A stretch of 64,000 nt of DNA from Rhodanobacter sp. Soil772 (GTDB lineage: Bacteria; Pseudomonadota; Gammaproteobacteria; Xanthomonadales; Rhodanobacteraceae): assembly GCF_001428385.1 (NCBI RefSeq), contig NZ_LMSK01000002.1:712704-776703 (forward strand), read 5' to 3'. The position numbers and the translations under genes were made by a program. The stretch's first letter is position 1. Each line of letters begins with the position of its first letter. Positions 19,111 through 27,839 of the stretch are shown here, piece by piece. The notes below the pieces were generated by a model. That model did not search any database. It worked only from the letters and a program-made list of their open reading frames with translations, and had not been told where the DNA came from.

Positions 19111-20478
19111 CTAGGAGTGCAGCAGTTCCAGCAGCGCGGCGCGCGGCAGCTTGCCGGTCTCGTTGCGCGGCAACGCCTCGACCAGTTTCAACGGGCGCGG
19201 CAGGAACAGCGGATCGATCGCGCGGCGCAAGGCATCGAGGATGGCGTGCTCGTCCAGCCCCGGCGCCACCGCCAGCGCCGCAATGCGGTGCACGCCAAGC
19301 GCATCACCGTCGTCGAGCTGGAACACCACGCCGTCGCGCACGCCCGGTATGGCCAGCAGGCGCCGGCTGAGGTCGCCCAGCGAGGCGCGCTTGCCGGCGA
19401 TCTCCAGCATGTCGGCATGCCGACCGCGCAGGCGGAAGTGGCGGCCGCCGTGGGACAGGCTGACGATGTCGGCCAGGGTGACCGGCGCATCCAGTTGCGG
19501 CGCCTCCACCGCGGTGCCGTCCGGCTGCGGGTGCAGGCTTGCCGCCTCGTACAGCGACCAGTCCTCGTCCACGGTGGGGCGGCGACTGGCGAACACGCAG
19601 GTCTCGGTGGAACCGAATACCTCCAGCAGCGGCGCGCCGAAGCGCTGCTCGGCGGCCCGGGCCAGCTCGACCGGCAAGGGCGCGGTGGCCGACAGCATCG
19701 CCGCGACCGGCGGCAACGCGATGCCCGACTCGACCAGCGCGCGCAGGTGCACCGGCGTGGTCACCAGCACCCGCGGCGCCGGCACCTCGGCCAGCGCCGC
19801 GGCCACGTCGGCCGGAAAGAACGGCCGTCCGGCATGCACGCCGGCGCCACCCAGCAGCGGCAACAGCACCGACATCTCCATGCCGTACATGTGCTGCGGC
19901 GGCACCGTGGCGACGATCTCGAAGCGCGGCCCGACCACCGCGCGCAGCATCGCCAGGTTGCCGGCGTTGCTGGCGTGGAAGCTGCCCCAGGTCTTCAGGT
20001 TTGCGCTGGGCGTGCCGGTGGAGCCGGAGGTGTAGCCGATCGCCACCACTTGCCCGGCCGGAATCGACGGCCATGCCGCATCAAGTTCAAGCGGCGATGC
20101 GGCGTCCAGCGGCAGCAGTTGCCGGTAGCCGCGCGGCGCCGGATCAAGCGCCTGCTCGCCCAGCGCATAGCAGCCCGGATGCGCCGCCATCACTTCGTCC
20201 ACCGCCTGCGGCGCGCGCGACGACGGCAGCAGGTTGGTCTGGCCGCGCAACGCGATGGCGCAGAACGCGACCAGGAATGCGTAGCGGTCCTCGCACAGGT
20301 TTACCGCCGCGGCGGCCACCGGCAGTTCGGCGGCCACCGCCTGCACCTGTGCCAGGAAGCGCGCCGCGTTCACCGGCTCGCCGTGATGCCAGGCCACGAT
20401 CCGCGCGGGATCGGCCGCGTCCAGCAACGGCAGTCGTGGCGGCGCCTCACGCTGGTAGGTGTCGTAAACGATGGCCAA
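19111..20478 (-). CDS. Stand-alone AMP-binding (ANL) acyl/aryl adenylating ligase
   Basis: Adenylate-forming enzyme of 455 residues, shorter than typical acyl-CoA synthetases (~550). Core motifs: P-loop GYTSGSTGTPSAN, VFGSTETCV, the hinge region GRHADMLEIAGKRA, and a C-terminal lysine motif PRNETGKLPRA that supplies the catalytic Lys. Shortness and divergence resemble the AMP-ligases of aryl-polyene/xanthomonadin and fatty-acid recycling clusters, but no KS, ACP or thioesterase gene is adjacent. The likely start is TTG at 20478 with GGGAGAG upstream. It sits between purD and tsaC. Substrate unknown. Confidence 0.75.
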   Translation of the reverse strand: MAIVYDTYQREAPPRLPLLDAADPARIVAWHHGEPVNAARFLAQVQAVAAELPVAAAAVNLCEDRYAFLVAFCAIALRGQTNLLPSSRAPQAVDEVMAAHPGCYALGEQALDPAPRGYRQLLPLDAASPLELDAAWPSIPAGQVVAIGYTSGSTGTPSANLKTWGSFHASNAGNLAMLRAVVGPRFEIVATVPPQHMYGMEMSVLLPLLGGAGVHAGRPFFPADVAAALAEVPAPRVLVTTPVHLRALVESGIALPPVAAMLSATAPLPVELARAAEQRFGAPLLEVFGSTETCVFASRRPTVDEDWSLYEAASLHPQPDGTAVEAPQLDAPVTLADIVSLSHGGRHFRLRGRHADMLEIAGKRASLGDLSRRLLAIPGVRDGVVFQLDDGDALGVHRIAALAVAPGLDEHAILDALRRAIDPLFLPRPLKLVEALPRNETGKLPRAALLELLHS

Positions 20479-20613
20479 GCTGCGCTCTCCCTGATCTTTG
20501 ATTCGTCACGCCCGGCAGCATCGCGCCGCACGATGAACGGCGGCATGAACGGTGGCGGCTGGCATCCCGCGGCGGTTCAGCTGATGCATGAGCCGGCGCG
20601 TTCCCGTGGACGC

Positions 20614-21186
20614 TCAGGCGCGGATGATAGCGCCCGACAGCGCATCGCGGATGATCGTGGGGCTGGCCTGGTTACCCAGCGGGGCATCCAGCAGGCCATC
20701 CAGCGCATCGCCGAAATAATCCGCCACGACCTGCGCCGAGCGCGCCGACGGCTGGCCGTGCGGGTTCGCGCTAGTCGACACCAGTGCGCCGCCGAACGCC
20801 CGGCACAACGCGGCGGCCGGTTCGTGCGCGGTGACCCGCAGCGCGATCCCGGCATGCGCGCCGGCGACCCACGACGGCACGTCGGCCGAGCGCGGAAAGA
20901 TCCAGGTGTGCGGACCGGGCCAGCTCGCACGTACCTGCTGCAGTACCTCGCCGGGCACCGCGGCCAGCTCGATGTAGCGTTCGACCTGGGCGAAGTCCGC
21001 CGCGATCAGCAGCACGCCCTGGGTAGCCGGGCGCTGCTTCAGCGCAAACAGCCGCTCGAACGCGAACCGGTCATGCGGATCGCAGCCGAGGCCGAACACC
21101 GCCTCGGTGGGATAGGCCAGCACGCCGCCGCCATGCAGCAATGCGGCGGCGGCGTCGAGTTCGGCGAGAATGAAGCGCTGCAGCAC
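20614..21186 (-). CDS. tsaC: L-threonylcarbamoyladenylate synthase (TsaC/YrdC)
   Basis: Makes threonylcarbamoyl-AMP from threonine, bicarbonate and ATP for the t6A37 modification of ANN-decoding tRNAs. 190 residues, the short TsaC form without the Sua5 extension. Family marks: GGVLAYPTEAVFGLGCDP, KQRPATQGVLLI, SWPGPHTWIFP, and STSANPHG. The start is a GTG immediately after the topA stop (TGA then GTG), so translation is coupled to topA. This pairing is common in gammaproteobacteria. Confidence 0.93.
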   Translation of the reverse strand: MLQRFILAELDAAAALLHGGGVLAYPTEAVFGLGCDPHDRFAFERLFALKQRPATQGVLLIAADFAQVERYIELAAVPGEVLQQVRASWPGPHTWIFPRSADVPSWVAGAHAGIALRVTAHEPAAALCRAFGGALVSTSANPHGQPSARSAQVVADYFGDALDGLLDAPLGNQASPTIIRDALSGAIIRA

Positions 21187-23688
21187 TCAGGCCCCGGCTT
21201 TGCTGGTCGCGGGCTTCCTTGCAGCCGCCTTCTTCGTGGCGGCCTTCTTTGTCGCCGTCTTCTTCGCCGTGGTCTTCTTCGCCGCAGTCTTCTTGGTGGC
21301 GGCCTTCTTCACCGCCGCCTTCTTTGCCGGCGCCGCCTTCTTCGCGGCGGCCTTCCTGGTCGCACCCTTCTTGCCGAAGCGGCCCGGCTTGCGTGCCGGT
21401 GCGGCCGCCAGCAGCTCCAGGCACTGCGCCTCGGTCAGCTCCTTCGGCTCCTGCTCCTTCGGGATGCGCGCGTTCTTCTCGCCGTCGGTGATGTAGGCGC
21501 CGTAGCGGCCGTTGAGCACCTGCACGCCGTTGCCGAAGTCGAGGATCAACCGGTTCGCCAGCATCTCGAGTTTTTCCTGCACGATCTGCAGTGCGCGCGG
21601 CAACTCGATCGTGTACGGATCATCCTCGGGCTTCAGCGAGGCATAGGTGCTGCCCTGCTTCACGAACGGACCGAAGCGGCCGACACCGACCATCACCTCG
21701 TCGCCGTTTTCGGCCTGGCCGAGCTGACGCGGCAGCTTGAACAGCTCCAGCGCTTCGGCCAGCGTGATCATGTGCATGCTCTGGCCGGGGCGCAGCGAGG
21801 CAAAGGTCGGCTTGTCCTCGTCGTCCTTGGTGCCGATGGCGACATACGGCCCGAACCGGCCCAGCCGCACCGACACCGGCTTGCCGGTTTTCGGATCGCT
21901 GCCGAGTTCGCGTGCGCCGGTGGCCTCGCTGCGGTCGACCGACTCGGTCTTCTCGTCCACCTGCTGCTTGAACGGCAGCCAGAAGCGCTCCATCAGCGGC
22001 ACCCAGGCTTCCTCGCCGCGGCTGACCGCGTCCAGCTCGTCTTCCATCTTCGCGGTGAAGTCGTAATCGACGTACTGGGTGAAGTGCTGGGTGAGGAACT
22101 TGCTGACCGCGCGGCCGACGTCGCTGGGTTTGAAGCGGCGGCTGTCGAGGAACACGTATTCGCGGTTCTGCAGCACCTGGATGATGCTGGCGTAGGTCGA
22201 TGGGCGACCGATGCCGTGTTCTTCCAGCGCCTTGACCAGGCTCGCCTCGGAATAGCGCGGCGGCGGCTCGGTGAAATGCTGGTCGGCGGCGATCTCGTGC
22301 AGCGGCACTTGTTCGCCCACGGCCAGCCGCGGCAGGCGGCGGCCTTCGTCGTCGTCCTCGGCATTCTTCTGGTCGCGACCTTCCTCGTACACGGCGAGGA
22401 AACCCGGATCGACCACGGTGGTGCCGCTGGCGCGGAACGCAGCGTCGCCGCCGACCACGTGGGGCACTGCGAATTCCACCGTCACGGTGTTCAGCGTGGC
22501 GTGGATCATCTGGCAGGCGACCGTACGCTTCCAGATCAGCTCGTACAGCTTGCGCTGGTCGTCGTTGAGGAACGCGGCCACCGATTTCGGCGTGTGCATC
22601 GCCGAAGTCGGGCGGATCGCCTCATGCGCTTCCTGCGCGTTCTTCGACTTGGTCTTGTACACCTGCGGCGCGTCCGGCAGCGCCTTGGCGCCGAAGTCGC
22701 GCGCGATCAGCTGGCGCAGTTCGGCCATCGCATCGTCGCCGAGCATGGTGGAGTCGGTACGCATGTAGGTGATCAGGCCGACGTTGCCTTCGTCGCCCAG
22801 CGCCACGCCTTCGTACAGGCCCTGCGCCACCTTCATCGTGCGGCTGGTGGTGAAGCCGAGCTTGCGCGCGGCCTCCTGCTGCAGGGTGGAGGTGGTGAAC
22901 GGCGCGGCCGGACGGCGCTTGCGTTCCTTCGAACCGACCTCGCTGACGGCGAGGCGGCCGCGCGTGGCCTGCTTCAGCGCGTCGCGGGCGGCCTGCGCAT
23001 CGGCTTCGTTGGTGAGGTCGAACTGTTCGAATTTCTTGCCGTTGAGTTTGGAGAGGCGCGCGCTGAAGTCGCCCTCGGCGTGTTTCAGCTGCGCCTCGAT
23101 GGTCCAGTACTCGCGTGCCTTGAACGCTTCGATCTCGTCCTCGCGCTCGACGATCATGCGCAGTGCCGGCGACTGCACGCGGCCGGCGGACAGCCCGCGC
23201 TGCACCTTGCGCCACAGCACCGGCGACAAGTTGAAGCCGACCAGATAGTCCAGCGCGCGACGGGCCTGCTGCGCATCGACCAGGTCGTGCGACAACTGGC
23301 GCGGCGCGGCCACCGCGGCCTTGATCGCCTTCGGCGTGATCTCGGAGAACACCACCCGGTGCAGCTGCTTGCCCTTGGTCAGGCCGCGCTCCTTCAGGAT
23401 CTCGCTGATGTGCCAGCTGATCGCCTCGCCTTCGCGATCCAAGTCGGTCGCCAGATAGATGTCGTCGGCCAGCTTGGCGGCCTTGGCGATCGCGTCGACG
23501 TGCTTCTCGTTGCGCTCGATGATCTCGTAGGCCATGGTGAAACCGTGCTCGGTGTCGACCGCGCCCTCCTTCGGCTTCAGGTCACGCACGTGACCGTAGG
23601 AGGCGAGGACCTGGAAATCCTTGCCGAGGTATTTGTTGATCGTCTTGGCCTTGGCCGGCGATTCGACGATGAGCAGGTTTTTTGCCAT
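21187..23688 (-). CDS. topA: DNA topoisomerase I
   Basis: Type IA topoisomerase that relaxes negative supercoils. 833 residues from the ATG at 23688 (MAKNLLIVESPAKAKTI). The Toprim acidic residues lie in LATDLDREGEAISW, and the catalytic tyrosine is Tyr308 in GLITYMRTDS. The C-terminal region has topoisomerase zinc-ribbon-like repeats that seem to lack most Cys ligands (GRFGPYVAIG, VGVGRFGPFV types). It then ends in ~60 residues of Lys/Ala-rich histone-H1-like repeats (AAKK, ATKK units) expected to bind DNA non-specifically. It is coupled to tsaC, with its own strong promoter at 23737-23765. Confidence 0.96.
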   Translation of the reverse strand: MAKNLLIVESPAKAKTINKYLGKDFQVLASYGHVRDLKPKEGAVDTEHGFTMAYEIIERNEKHVDAIAKAAKLADDIYLATDLDREGEAISWHISEILKERGLTKGKQLHRVVFSEITPKAIKAAVAAPRQLSHDLVDAQQARRALDYLVGFNLSPVLWRKVQRGLSAGRVQSPALRMIVEREDEIEAFKAREYWTIEAQLKHAEGDFSARLSKLNGKKFEQFDLTNEADAQAARDALKQATRGRLAVSEVGSKERKRRPAAPFTTSTLQQEAARKLGFTTSRTMKVAQGLYEGVALGDEGNVGLITYMRTDSTMLGDDAMAELRQLIARDFGAKALPDAPQVYKTKSKNAQEAHEAIRPTSAMHTPKSVAAFLNDDQRKLYELIWKRTVACQMIHATLNTVTVEFAVPHVVGGDAAFRASGTTVVDPGFLAVYEEGRDQKNAEDDDEGRRLPRLAVGEQVPLHEIAADQHFTEPPPRYSEASLVKALEEHGIGRPSTYASIIQVLQNREYVFLDSRRFKPSDVGRAVSKFLTQHFTQYVDYDFTAKMEDELDAVSRGEEAWVPLMERFWLPFKQQVDEKTESVDRSEATGARELGSDPKTGKPVSVRLGRFGPYVAIGTKDDEDKPTFASLRPGQSMHMITLAEALELFKLPRQLGQAENGDEVMVGVGRFGPFVKQGSTYASLKPEDDPYTIELPRALQIVQEKLEMLANRLILDFGNGVQVLNGRYGAYITDGEKNARIPKEQEPKELTEAQCLELLAAAPARKPGRFGKKGATRKAAAKKAAPAKKAAVKKAATKKTAAKKTTAKKTATKKAATKKAAARKPATSKAGA

Positions 23689-23736
23689 GAAACTGGATAT
23701 CCACCAAGTGAACCACCGGCGCTTCCGTGCCGGACA

Positions 23737-23765
23737 TATATATAGTTGAAACCACGCCGCGCCAA
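23737..23765 (-). promoter_or_regulatory. topA promoter
   Basis: On the minus strand, TTGGCG (23760-23765), a 17-base spacer, then TATATA (23737-23742). This predicts a leader of about 40 bases. The run of alternating TA is AT-rich against a very GC-rich background, fitting a supercoiling-sensitive promoter. Confidence 0.7.
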
Positions 23766-23810
23766 CGGCTGTCAAGCCCGACCGGGCCGCACACACCGCG
23801 CGACAGCGGC

Positions 23811-24986
23811 TCAGCCGCCGGGTAATCGCTGGTAGCGGTTGCCCGGCAGACTCTCGACCCGGGCTTCCAGTTCCAGCATCAGCAGCATCGCGGAAAGTGC
23901 GGCGGCCGACTGCCCGGTACGCTGCACAAGTTCGTCCAACGTCGTTGGTGCATGGCCAAGTTCGGCCAAAAGTCGCCGGTATTCGGAATCGCCACACTCT
24001 CTGGAATGCGCGCAAGCCAGATCGTCGCCACCCTCGATTGGTGCCGGCCCGGGCGTTTCGCCGGCCGCCGCACCCAGCCGGGCGGCCAGTTCGCCGCCAA
24101 GCATGCGCGCTGCCGGCGCCAATGTCTCGACAATCTCCGCCGCGGCCTCGACCAGCCGGGCGCCGTCGCGGATCAGCCGGTGGCAGCCGCGGGCCAGCGG
24201 ATTGTGGATCGAGCCGGGCAAGGCAAACACCTCACGGCCCTGTTCGGCGGCCAGCCGGGCGGTGATCAGCGAGCCGGAACGCAGGCCCGCCTCGATCACC
24301 AGGGTACCCAGCGCCAGGCCGGAGATGATCCGGTTGCGCCGCGGGAAGTGGTCCGGGCGTGCGGGCGTGCCGGGTGGGAACTCGCTGACCAGCGCACCGT
24401 GCGCGGCGATCCGCCGGGCCAGCGCATGATGCTTGCGCGGATACACCCGATCCGCCCCGGTGCCGACCACCGCGAGGGTTTTCGCGCCGGCGTCCAGCGC
24501 GGCCGTGTGGGCGGCGCCGTCGATGCCGTCGGCCATGCCGCTGGTGATCGCGAAACCGGCATCGGTCAGCGCCAGGGCAAATGCCCGGGCATGCGCGAGG
24601 CCTGCCGCGCTGGCGCCGCGCGCGCCCACAATCGCCACCTGCGGATACAGCAGCAGGCTGGCGTCGCCGACCACGAACAGCACGGCCGGCGGCTGCGGGA
24701 TGTTTTCCAACTGCGGCGGGAAATCCGCCTCGGTGCAGCGCAGCAGCCGATGCTCCGGTTCGGCCAGCCAGGCCAGGTCGGCGGCCAGCTGCGCCTCGTC
24801 GGGCCGAGCCAGCCAGGCCTGGGCCAACTCGCCGAGCGGCGCGGCGTGGCGGCGCAGCTGCGCCAAGGCCACCCGGATATCGCCGCCGGCCGCATCCAGC
24901 CGCTCGCGCAGGCCGCCCGGGCCGAGGCCGGGCGTACGCAAGGCGATCAGCCACGCGCGCAATTCATCCAGGTCGTCCATGAGCAT
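23811..24986 (-). CDS. dprA: DNA-processing protein DprA
   Basis: Loads RecA on incoming single-stranded DNA during natural transformation. 391 residues. A helical SAM-like N-terminus is followed by the Rossmann-fold core, with IVGARGASAAG, SGMADGIDGAAH, the FPRRNRIISGLA strand/loop that contacts DNA, and AGLRSGSLITARLA. A C-terminal winged-helix DprA_WH part follows (LDELVQRTGQSAAALSAMLLMLELEARVE). It lies downstream of the LysM gene, an arrangement conserved in this order of bacteria, and upstream of topA. Confidence 0.94.
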   Translation of the reverse strand: MLMDDLDELRAWLIALRTPGLGPGGLRERLDAAGGDIRVALAQLRRHAAPLGELAQAWLARPDEAQLAADLAWLAEPEHRLLRCTEADFPPQLENIPQPPAVLFVVGDASLLLYPQVAIVGARGASAAGLAHARAFALALTDAGFAITSGMADGIDGAAHTAALDAGAKTLAVVGTGADRVYPRKHHALARRIAAHGALVSEFPPGTPARPDHFPRRNRIISGLALGTLVIEAGLRSGSLITARLAAEQGREVFALPGSIHNPLARGCHRLIRDGARLVEAAAEIVETLAPAARMLGGELAARLGAAAGETPGPAPIEGGDDLACAHSRECGDSEYRRLLAELGHAPTTLDELVQRTGQSAAALSAMLLMLELEARVESLPGNRYQRLPGG

Positions 24987-25018
24987 GGCCGCAGTTTACG
25001 CAGCAGGCACTCAAGGAA

Positions 25019-25042
25019 ACGGCGCGGTGGGAGCCGCGCCGT
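25019..25042 (-). terminator. Hairpin between the LysM gene and dprA
   Basis: Nine-base arms ACGGCGCGG and CCGCGCCGT around a six-base loop. On the minus strand it is followed by TTCC, only weakly T-rich, so it may partly terminate or attenuate transcription into dprA. Confidence 0.4.
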
Positions 25043-25078
25043 CGTGTAGGCAGATGCCGCCGTGATTCCTGCCGGCGG

Positions 25079-26200
25079 TTATTCCGGCATGACCAGGCGG
25101 CCGCCGACGTGCACCGGGCGCAGGCCGTCCATCACCAGGCCGTAGCTGACCCGGTCGAAGGTGCGGAACACCATCACGTGGCCGACGTACTCGTCCGGCA
25201 GCTTGACCGTCTCGCCGAAGCTCCGGTTCCAGCTGTTGCTGGCCACGTCGTCGTGGATCGTCTCGCCCGGCTGGAAGATGGTGTAGGTCTGGCCGTTGTC
25301 GACGCCGTCCTTCGCGCCGATCGACAGCATCACCACCTGGCGCGGACCGGCTGCGTCCATCGCGTCGGCGAAGCCGATCACCTTGGCGTTGGCCGGCACC
25401 GACTTCGGCGCATGCGGGTAGTAGTAGGCGTCGTACGGCGACTCGTCCAGCGGCATGATGCGATCGCCGCTGCGGATTTCCTGGGTGGCGTTGAGCAGCA
25501 GCAGAGTCGCCGGATCGCCCGTGCGCAGCGTCTCGGCGGTGCCGATCACGCTGACCTCGACACCGAGGTCGTCACCCTTGCCGTAGTGGCCGTCGTTGCG
25601 GGAATCCTCGCGCCACGGCGAGCGAACCATCGCCGCGTTGCTGTCCAGATCGTGCGCGACCAGATCGGCGCTGGCCGCATCGTCCTGGTTGAAACCGCGG
25701 AACACGTGGCTCGGCCGCACGATCGCCCAGCGCTGGCCCGGCTCGCCCTGCAGGCCGCGCACGTAGATGTTCTGGCCGACGGCGCCGCGCAGGCGCGACT
25801 CCTCGAGACCCACCACGTACGGCGCCGAGCTGACCTCTTCCGAGGTCATCACGCGCATGTCCTTGAGGAACATCTTCAGTTCGGACAGCGGGATCGCCGG
25901 CACCGCCTCGCCTTCGCGATGCACGCTCGGCTGCAGGCCCACGCGCGGCCCATTGATGAAGGACAGGTTGAGCACGTCGCCGGGATAGATCAGGTGCGGG
26001 TTGCGTACCTGCGGATTGGCCTGCCAGATCTCCGGCCACAGCCACGGCTTGGACAGGAACTTGGCGGAGATGTCCCAGAGTGTGTCGCCCCGGCGCACGG
26101 TATAGCTGTCGGGATGATCGGCCCGCAATTGCGCACCGGCCGCATAGACGGCCACGGTGACCAGCATGCCGGCCAGCAACACGATAATTTTCTTGATCAT
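25079..26200 (-). CDS. LysM peptidoglycan-binding envelope protein
   Basis: 373 residues from the ATG at 26200. A signal peptide (MIKKIIVLLAGMLVTVAVYA) precedes an early LysM domain at about residues 30-85 (DSYTVRRGDTLWDIS ... NPHLIYPGDVLNL). The remaining ~280 residues form conserved repeats without a known catalytic residue (SGDRIMPLDE, VMLSIGAKDGVDNGQTY). It probably binds cell wall in the periplasm. Placed head-to-head with def and upstream of dprA, as is usual in gammaproteobacteria. The molecular role is undefined. Confidence 0.88.
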   Translation of the reverse strand: MIKKIIVLLAGMLVTVAVYAAGAQLRADHPDSYTVRRGDTLWDISAKFLSKPWLWPEIWQANPQVRNPHLIYPGDVLNLSFINGPRVGLQPSVHREGEAVPAIPLSELKMFLKDMRVMTSEEVSSAPYVVGLEESRLRGAVGQNIYVRGLQGEPGQRWAIVRPSHVFRGFNQDDAASADLVAHDLDSNAAMVRSPWREDSRNDGHYGKGDDLGVEVSVIGTAETLRTGDPATLLLLNATQEIRSGDRIMPLDESPYDAYYYPHAPKSVPANAKVIGFADAMDAAGPRQVVMLSIGAKDGVDNGQTYTIFQPGETIHDDVASNSWNRSFGETVKLPDEYVGHVMVFRTFDRVSYGLVMDGLRPVHVGGRLVMPE

Positions 26201-26234
26201 TGGTGGGAATCCCCCTTCCCCAGATGCTCGGTCG

Positions 26235-26262
26235 AGTGTAACCGAATGGTTAACGCGCGCAA
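26235..26262 (-). promoter_or_regulatory. Promoter of the LysM gene
   Basis: Minus-strand TTGCGC (26257-26262), 16-base spacer, TACACT (26235-26240). It gives a leader of roughly 30 bases before the ATG at 26200. Confidence 0.5.
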
Positions 26263-26309
26263 CAGGTGCGAGTTGGCAAAAATCGTCTGCACTCGGGCGC
26301 TTGCCGACG

Positions 26310-26315
26310 TACAAT
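26310..26315 (+). promoter_or_regulatory. Candidate -10 element for def-fmt-rsmB
   Basis: TACAAT, about 75 bases before the def ATG, with a weak CTGCAC -35 seventeen bases upstream. Confidence 0.4.
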
Positions 26316-26388
26316 AAGACACATTCTAGATGGCTCCGAGGGTGGCTTTTTACCAAATCGCCCGCACTTTCGGGGCCAAGGTGATGCC

Positions 26389-26898
26389 ATGTCCACGTTG
26401 TCCATTCTCGAATTCCCCGACCCCCGCCTGCGCACCCGCGCCGCGCCGGTGACCGTGTTCGACGCGAAACTGAAGCAGTTCGTCGCCGACATGCTCGAGA
26501 CCATGTACGCCGCCAACGGCGTCGGCCTTGCCGCCACCCAGGTCAACGTGCACCAGCGCGTACTGGTCGCCGACATGAGCGACGAGCGCAACCAGCCGCT
26601 GGCGCTGATCAACGCGCAGGTCCTCGAGAAGGACGGCTCGCAGGTCTACCAGGAAGGCTGCCTGTCGTTCCCCGGCCTGTACGCCGACGTCACCCGCGCG
26701 CTGAAAGTGAAGGTAAAGGCGCAGGACGCGACCGGCAAGGAAATCGTCGTCGAGGCCGAAGGCCCGCTGGCGGTGTGCATCCAGCACGAAATGGACCACC
26801 TGGAAGGCAAGGTGTTCGTCGACTACCTGTCGCCGCTGAAGCGCAACCTGCTGCTGAAACGGCTGGAAAAGCACCGCAAGCAGGCGGTCGGTGCTTGA
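26389..26898 (+). CDS. def: Peptide deformylase
   Basis: Removes the N-formyl group from nascent proteins using Fe2+ or another divalent metal. 169 residues. All three motifs are present: GVGLAATQ (motif 1), EGCLSFPG with the metal-binding Cys (motif 2), and HEMDH with the two metal His and catalytic Glu (motif 3). ATG at 26389 is preceded by AAGGTGA. Its stop overlaps the fmt start, so the formylation and deformylation genes are coupled. Confidence 0.97.
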   Translation: MSTLSILEFPDPRLRTRAAPVTVFDAKLKQFVADMLETMYAANGVGLAATQVNVHQRVLVADMSDERNQPLALINAQVLEKDGSQVYQEGCLSFPGLYADVTRALKVKVKAQDATGKEIVVEAEGPLAVCIQHEMDHLEGKVFVDYLSPLKRNLLLKRLEKHRKQAVGA

Positions 26899-27839
26899 GT
26901 AGCCGTAGCCCAGGCTTGCGGCTGGTCTTCGCCGGTACCCCGGAATTCTCCGTACCCTACCTCGAGGCCTGCCGCGCCAGCGGCGCCGAGGTGGTGGCCG
27001 TCTATACCCAGCCCGACCGCCCCGCCGGCCGCGGCCGCAAGCTCACGCCCAGCCCGGTCAAGCAGGCCGCGCTGGCTGCCGGCATCGCGGTCGAGCAACC
27101 CGAATCGCTGAAATCCGCCGACGTGCAGCAGCGGCTCGCCGATTACCGCCCCGACCTGCTGGTGGTGGTCGCCTATGGCCTGATCCTGCCGCGCAAGGTG
27201 CTGGCGATCCCGCGGCTCGGCTGCTGGAACGTACACGCCAGCCTGCTGCCGCGCTGGCGCGGCGCCGCGCCGATCCAGCGTGCGATCCTCGCCGGCGACC
27301 GCGAAAGCGGGGTCGACCTGATGCGGATGGAAGCCGGCCTGGATACCGGTCCGATACTGCTCGAACGACGTACCCCGATCGGCCGCGACGACACCGGCGG
27401 CTCGCTGCACGACCGTCTCGCCATGCTGGGCGCGGAGGTGCTGGCCGAGGGCCTGCACCACACGCTGGCCGGCGAGGCGCTGGTCGCCACGCCGCAGCCC
27501 GAAGACGGCGTGACCTACGCGCACAAGCTGGACAAGGCCGAAGCGAAGCTCGACTTCAGCCGCCCCGCGCTCGAACTGGAACGCCAGGTGCGCGCGTTCG
27601 ACCCGTGGCCGGTGGCCGAAGGCGAGATCGCCGGCGAGCCGCTGCGGATCTGGGCCGCCCACGCGATCGAGCTCGATCACCATGCTGCGCCGGGCCGCGT
27701 GCTGACCGCCGGCCGCGACGGCATCGACCTGGCCTGCGGCACGGGCGCCCTGCGCGTCACCGCGGTGCAGCGCGCGGGCGGCAAGCGCATCGGCGCGGTC
27801 GACTACCTCAACGCCCGCCCCGAATTGCGTCGCAGCTGA
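26895..27839 (+). CDS. fmt: Methionyl-tRNA formyltransferase
   Basis: Formylates initiator Met-tRNA with 10-formyl-THF. 314 residues if the start is TTG at 26895, which overlaps the def stop (TTGA). This matches E. coli Fmt (315) and puts [16 protein letters not shown] at the expected position. Catalytic and folate-site motifs: [17 protein letters not shown] and the [18 protein letters not shown]-terminal OB-fold entry. A possible ATG upstream would lie inside def in another frame, so the rare TTG start is preferred. It is the middle gene of def-fmt-rsmB. Confidence 0.94.
   Translation: MSSRSPGLRLVFAGTPEFSVPYLEACRASGAEVVAVYTQPDRPAGRGRKLTPSPVKQAALAAGIAVEQPESLKSADVQQRLADYRPDLLVVVAYGLILPRKVLAIPRLGCWNVHASLLPRWRGAAPIQRAILAGDRESGVDLMRMEAGLDTGPILLERRTPIGRDDTGGSLHDRLAMLGAEVLAEGLHHTLAGEALVATPQPEDGVTYAHKLDKAEAKLDFSRPALELERQVRAFDPWPVAEGEIAGEPLRIWAAHAIELDHHAAPGRVLTAGRDGIDLACGTGALRVTAVQRAGGKRIGAVDYLNARPELRRS

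Noticed and set aside
19117..23745. Uninterrupted 1542-codon frame on the plus strand
   Set aside because: It is antisense to the AMP-ligase, tsaC and topA genes, all clearly coding on the minus strand. High GC makes such long shadow frames common; its translation has no family-like sequence.
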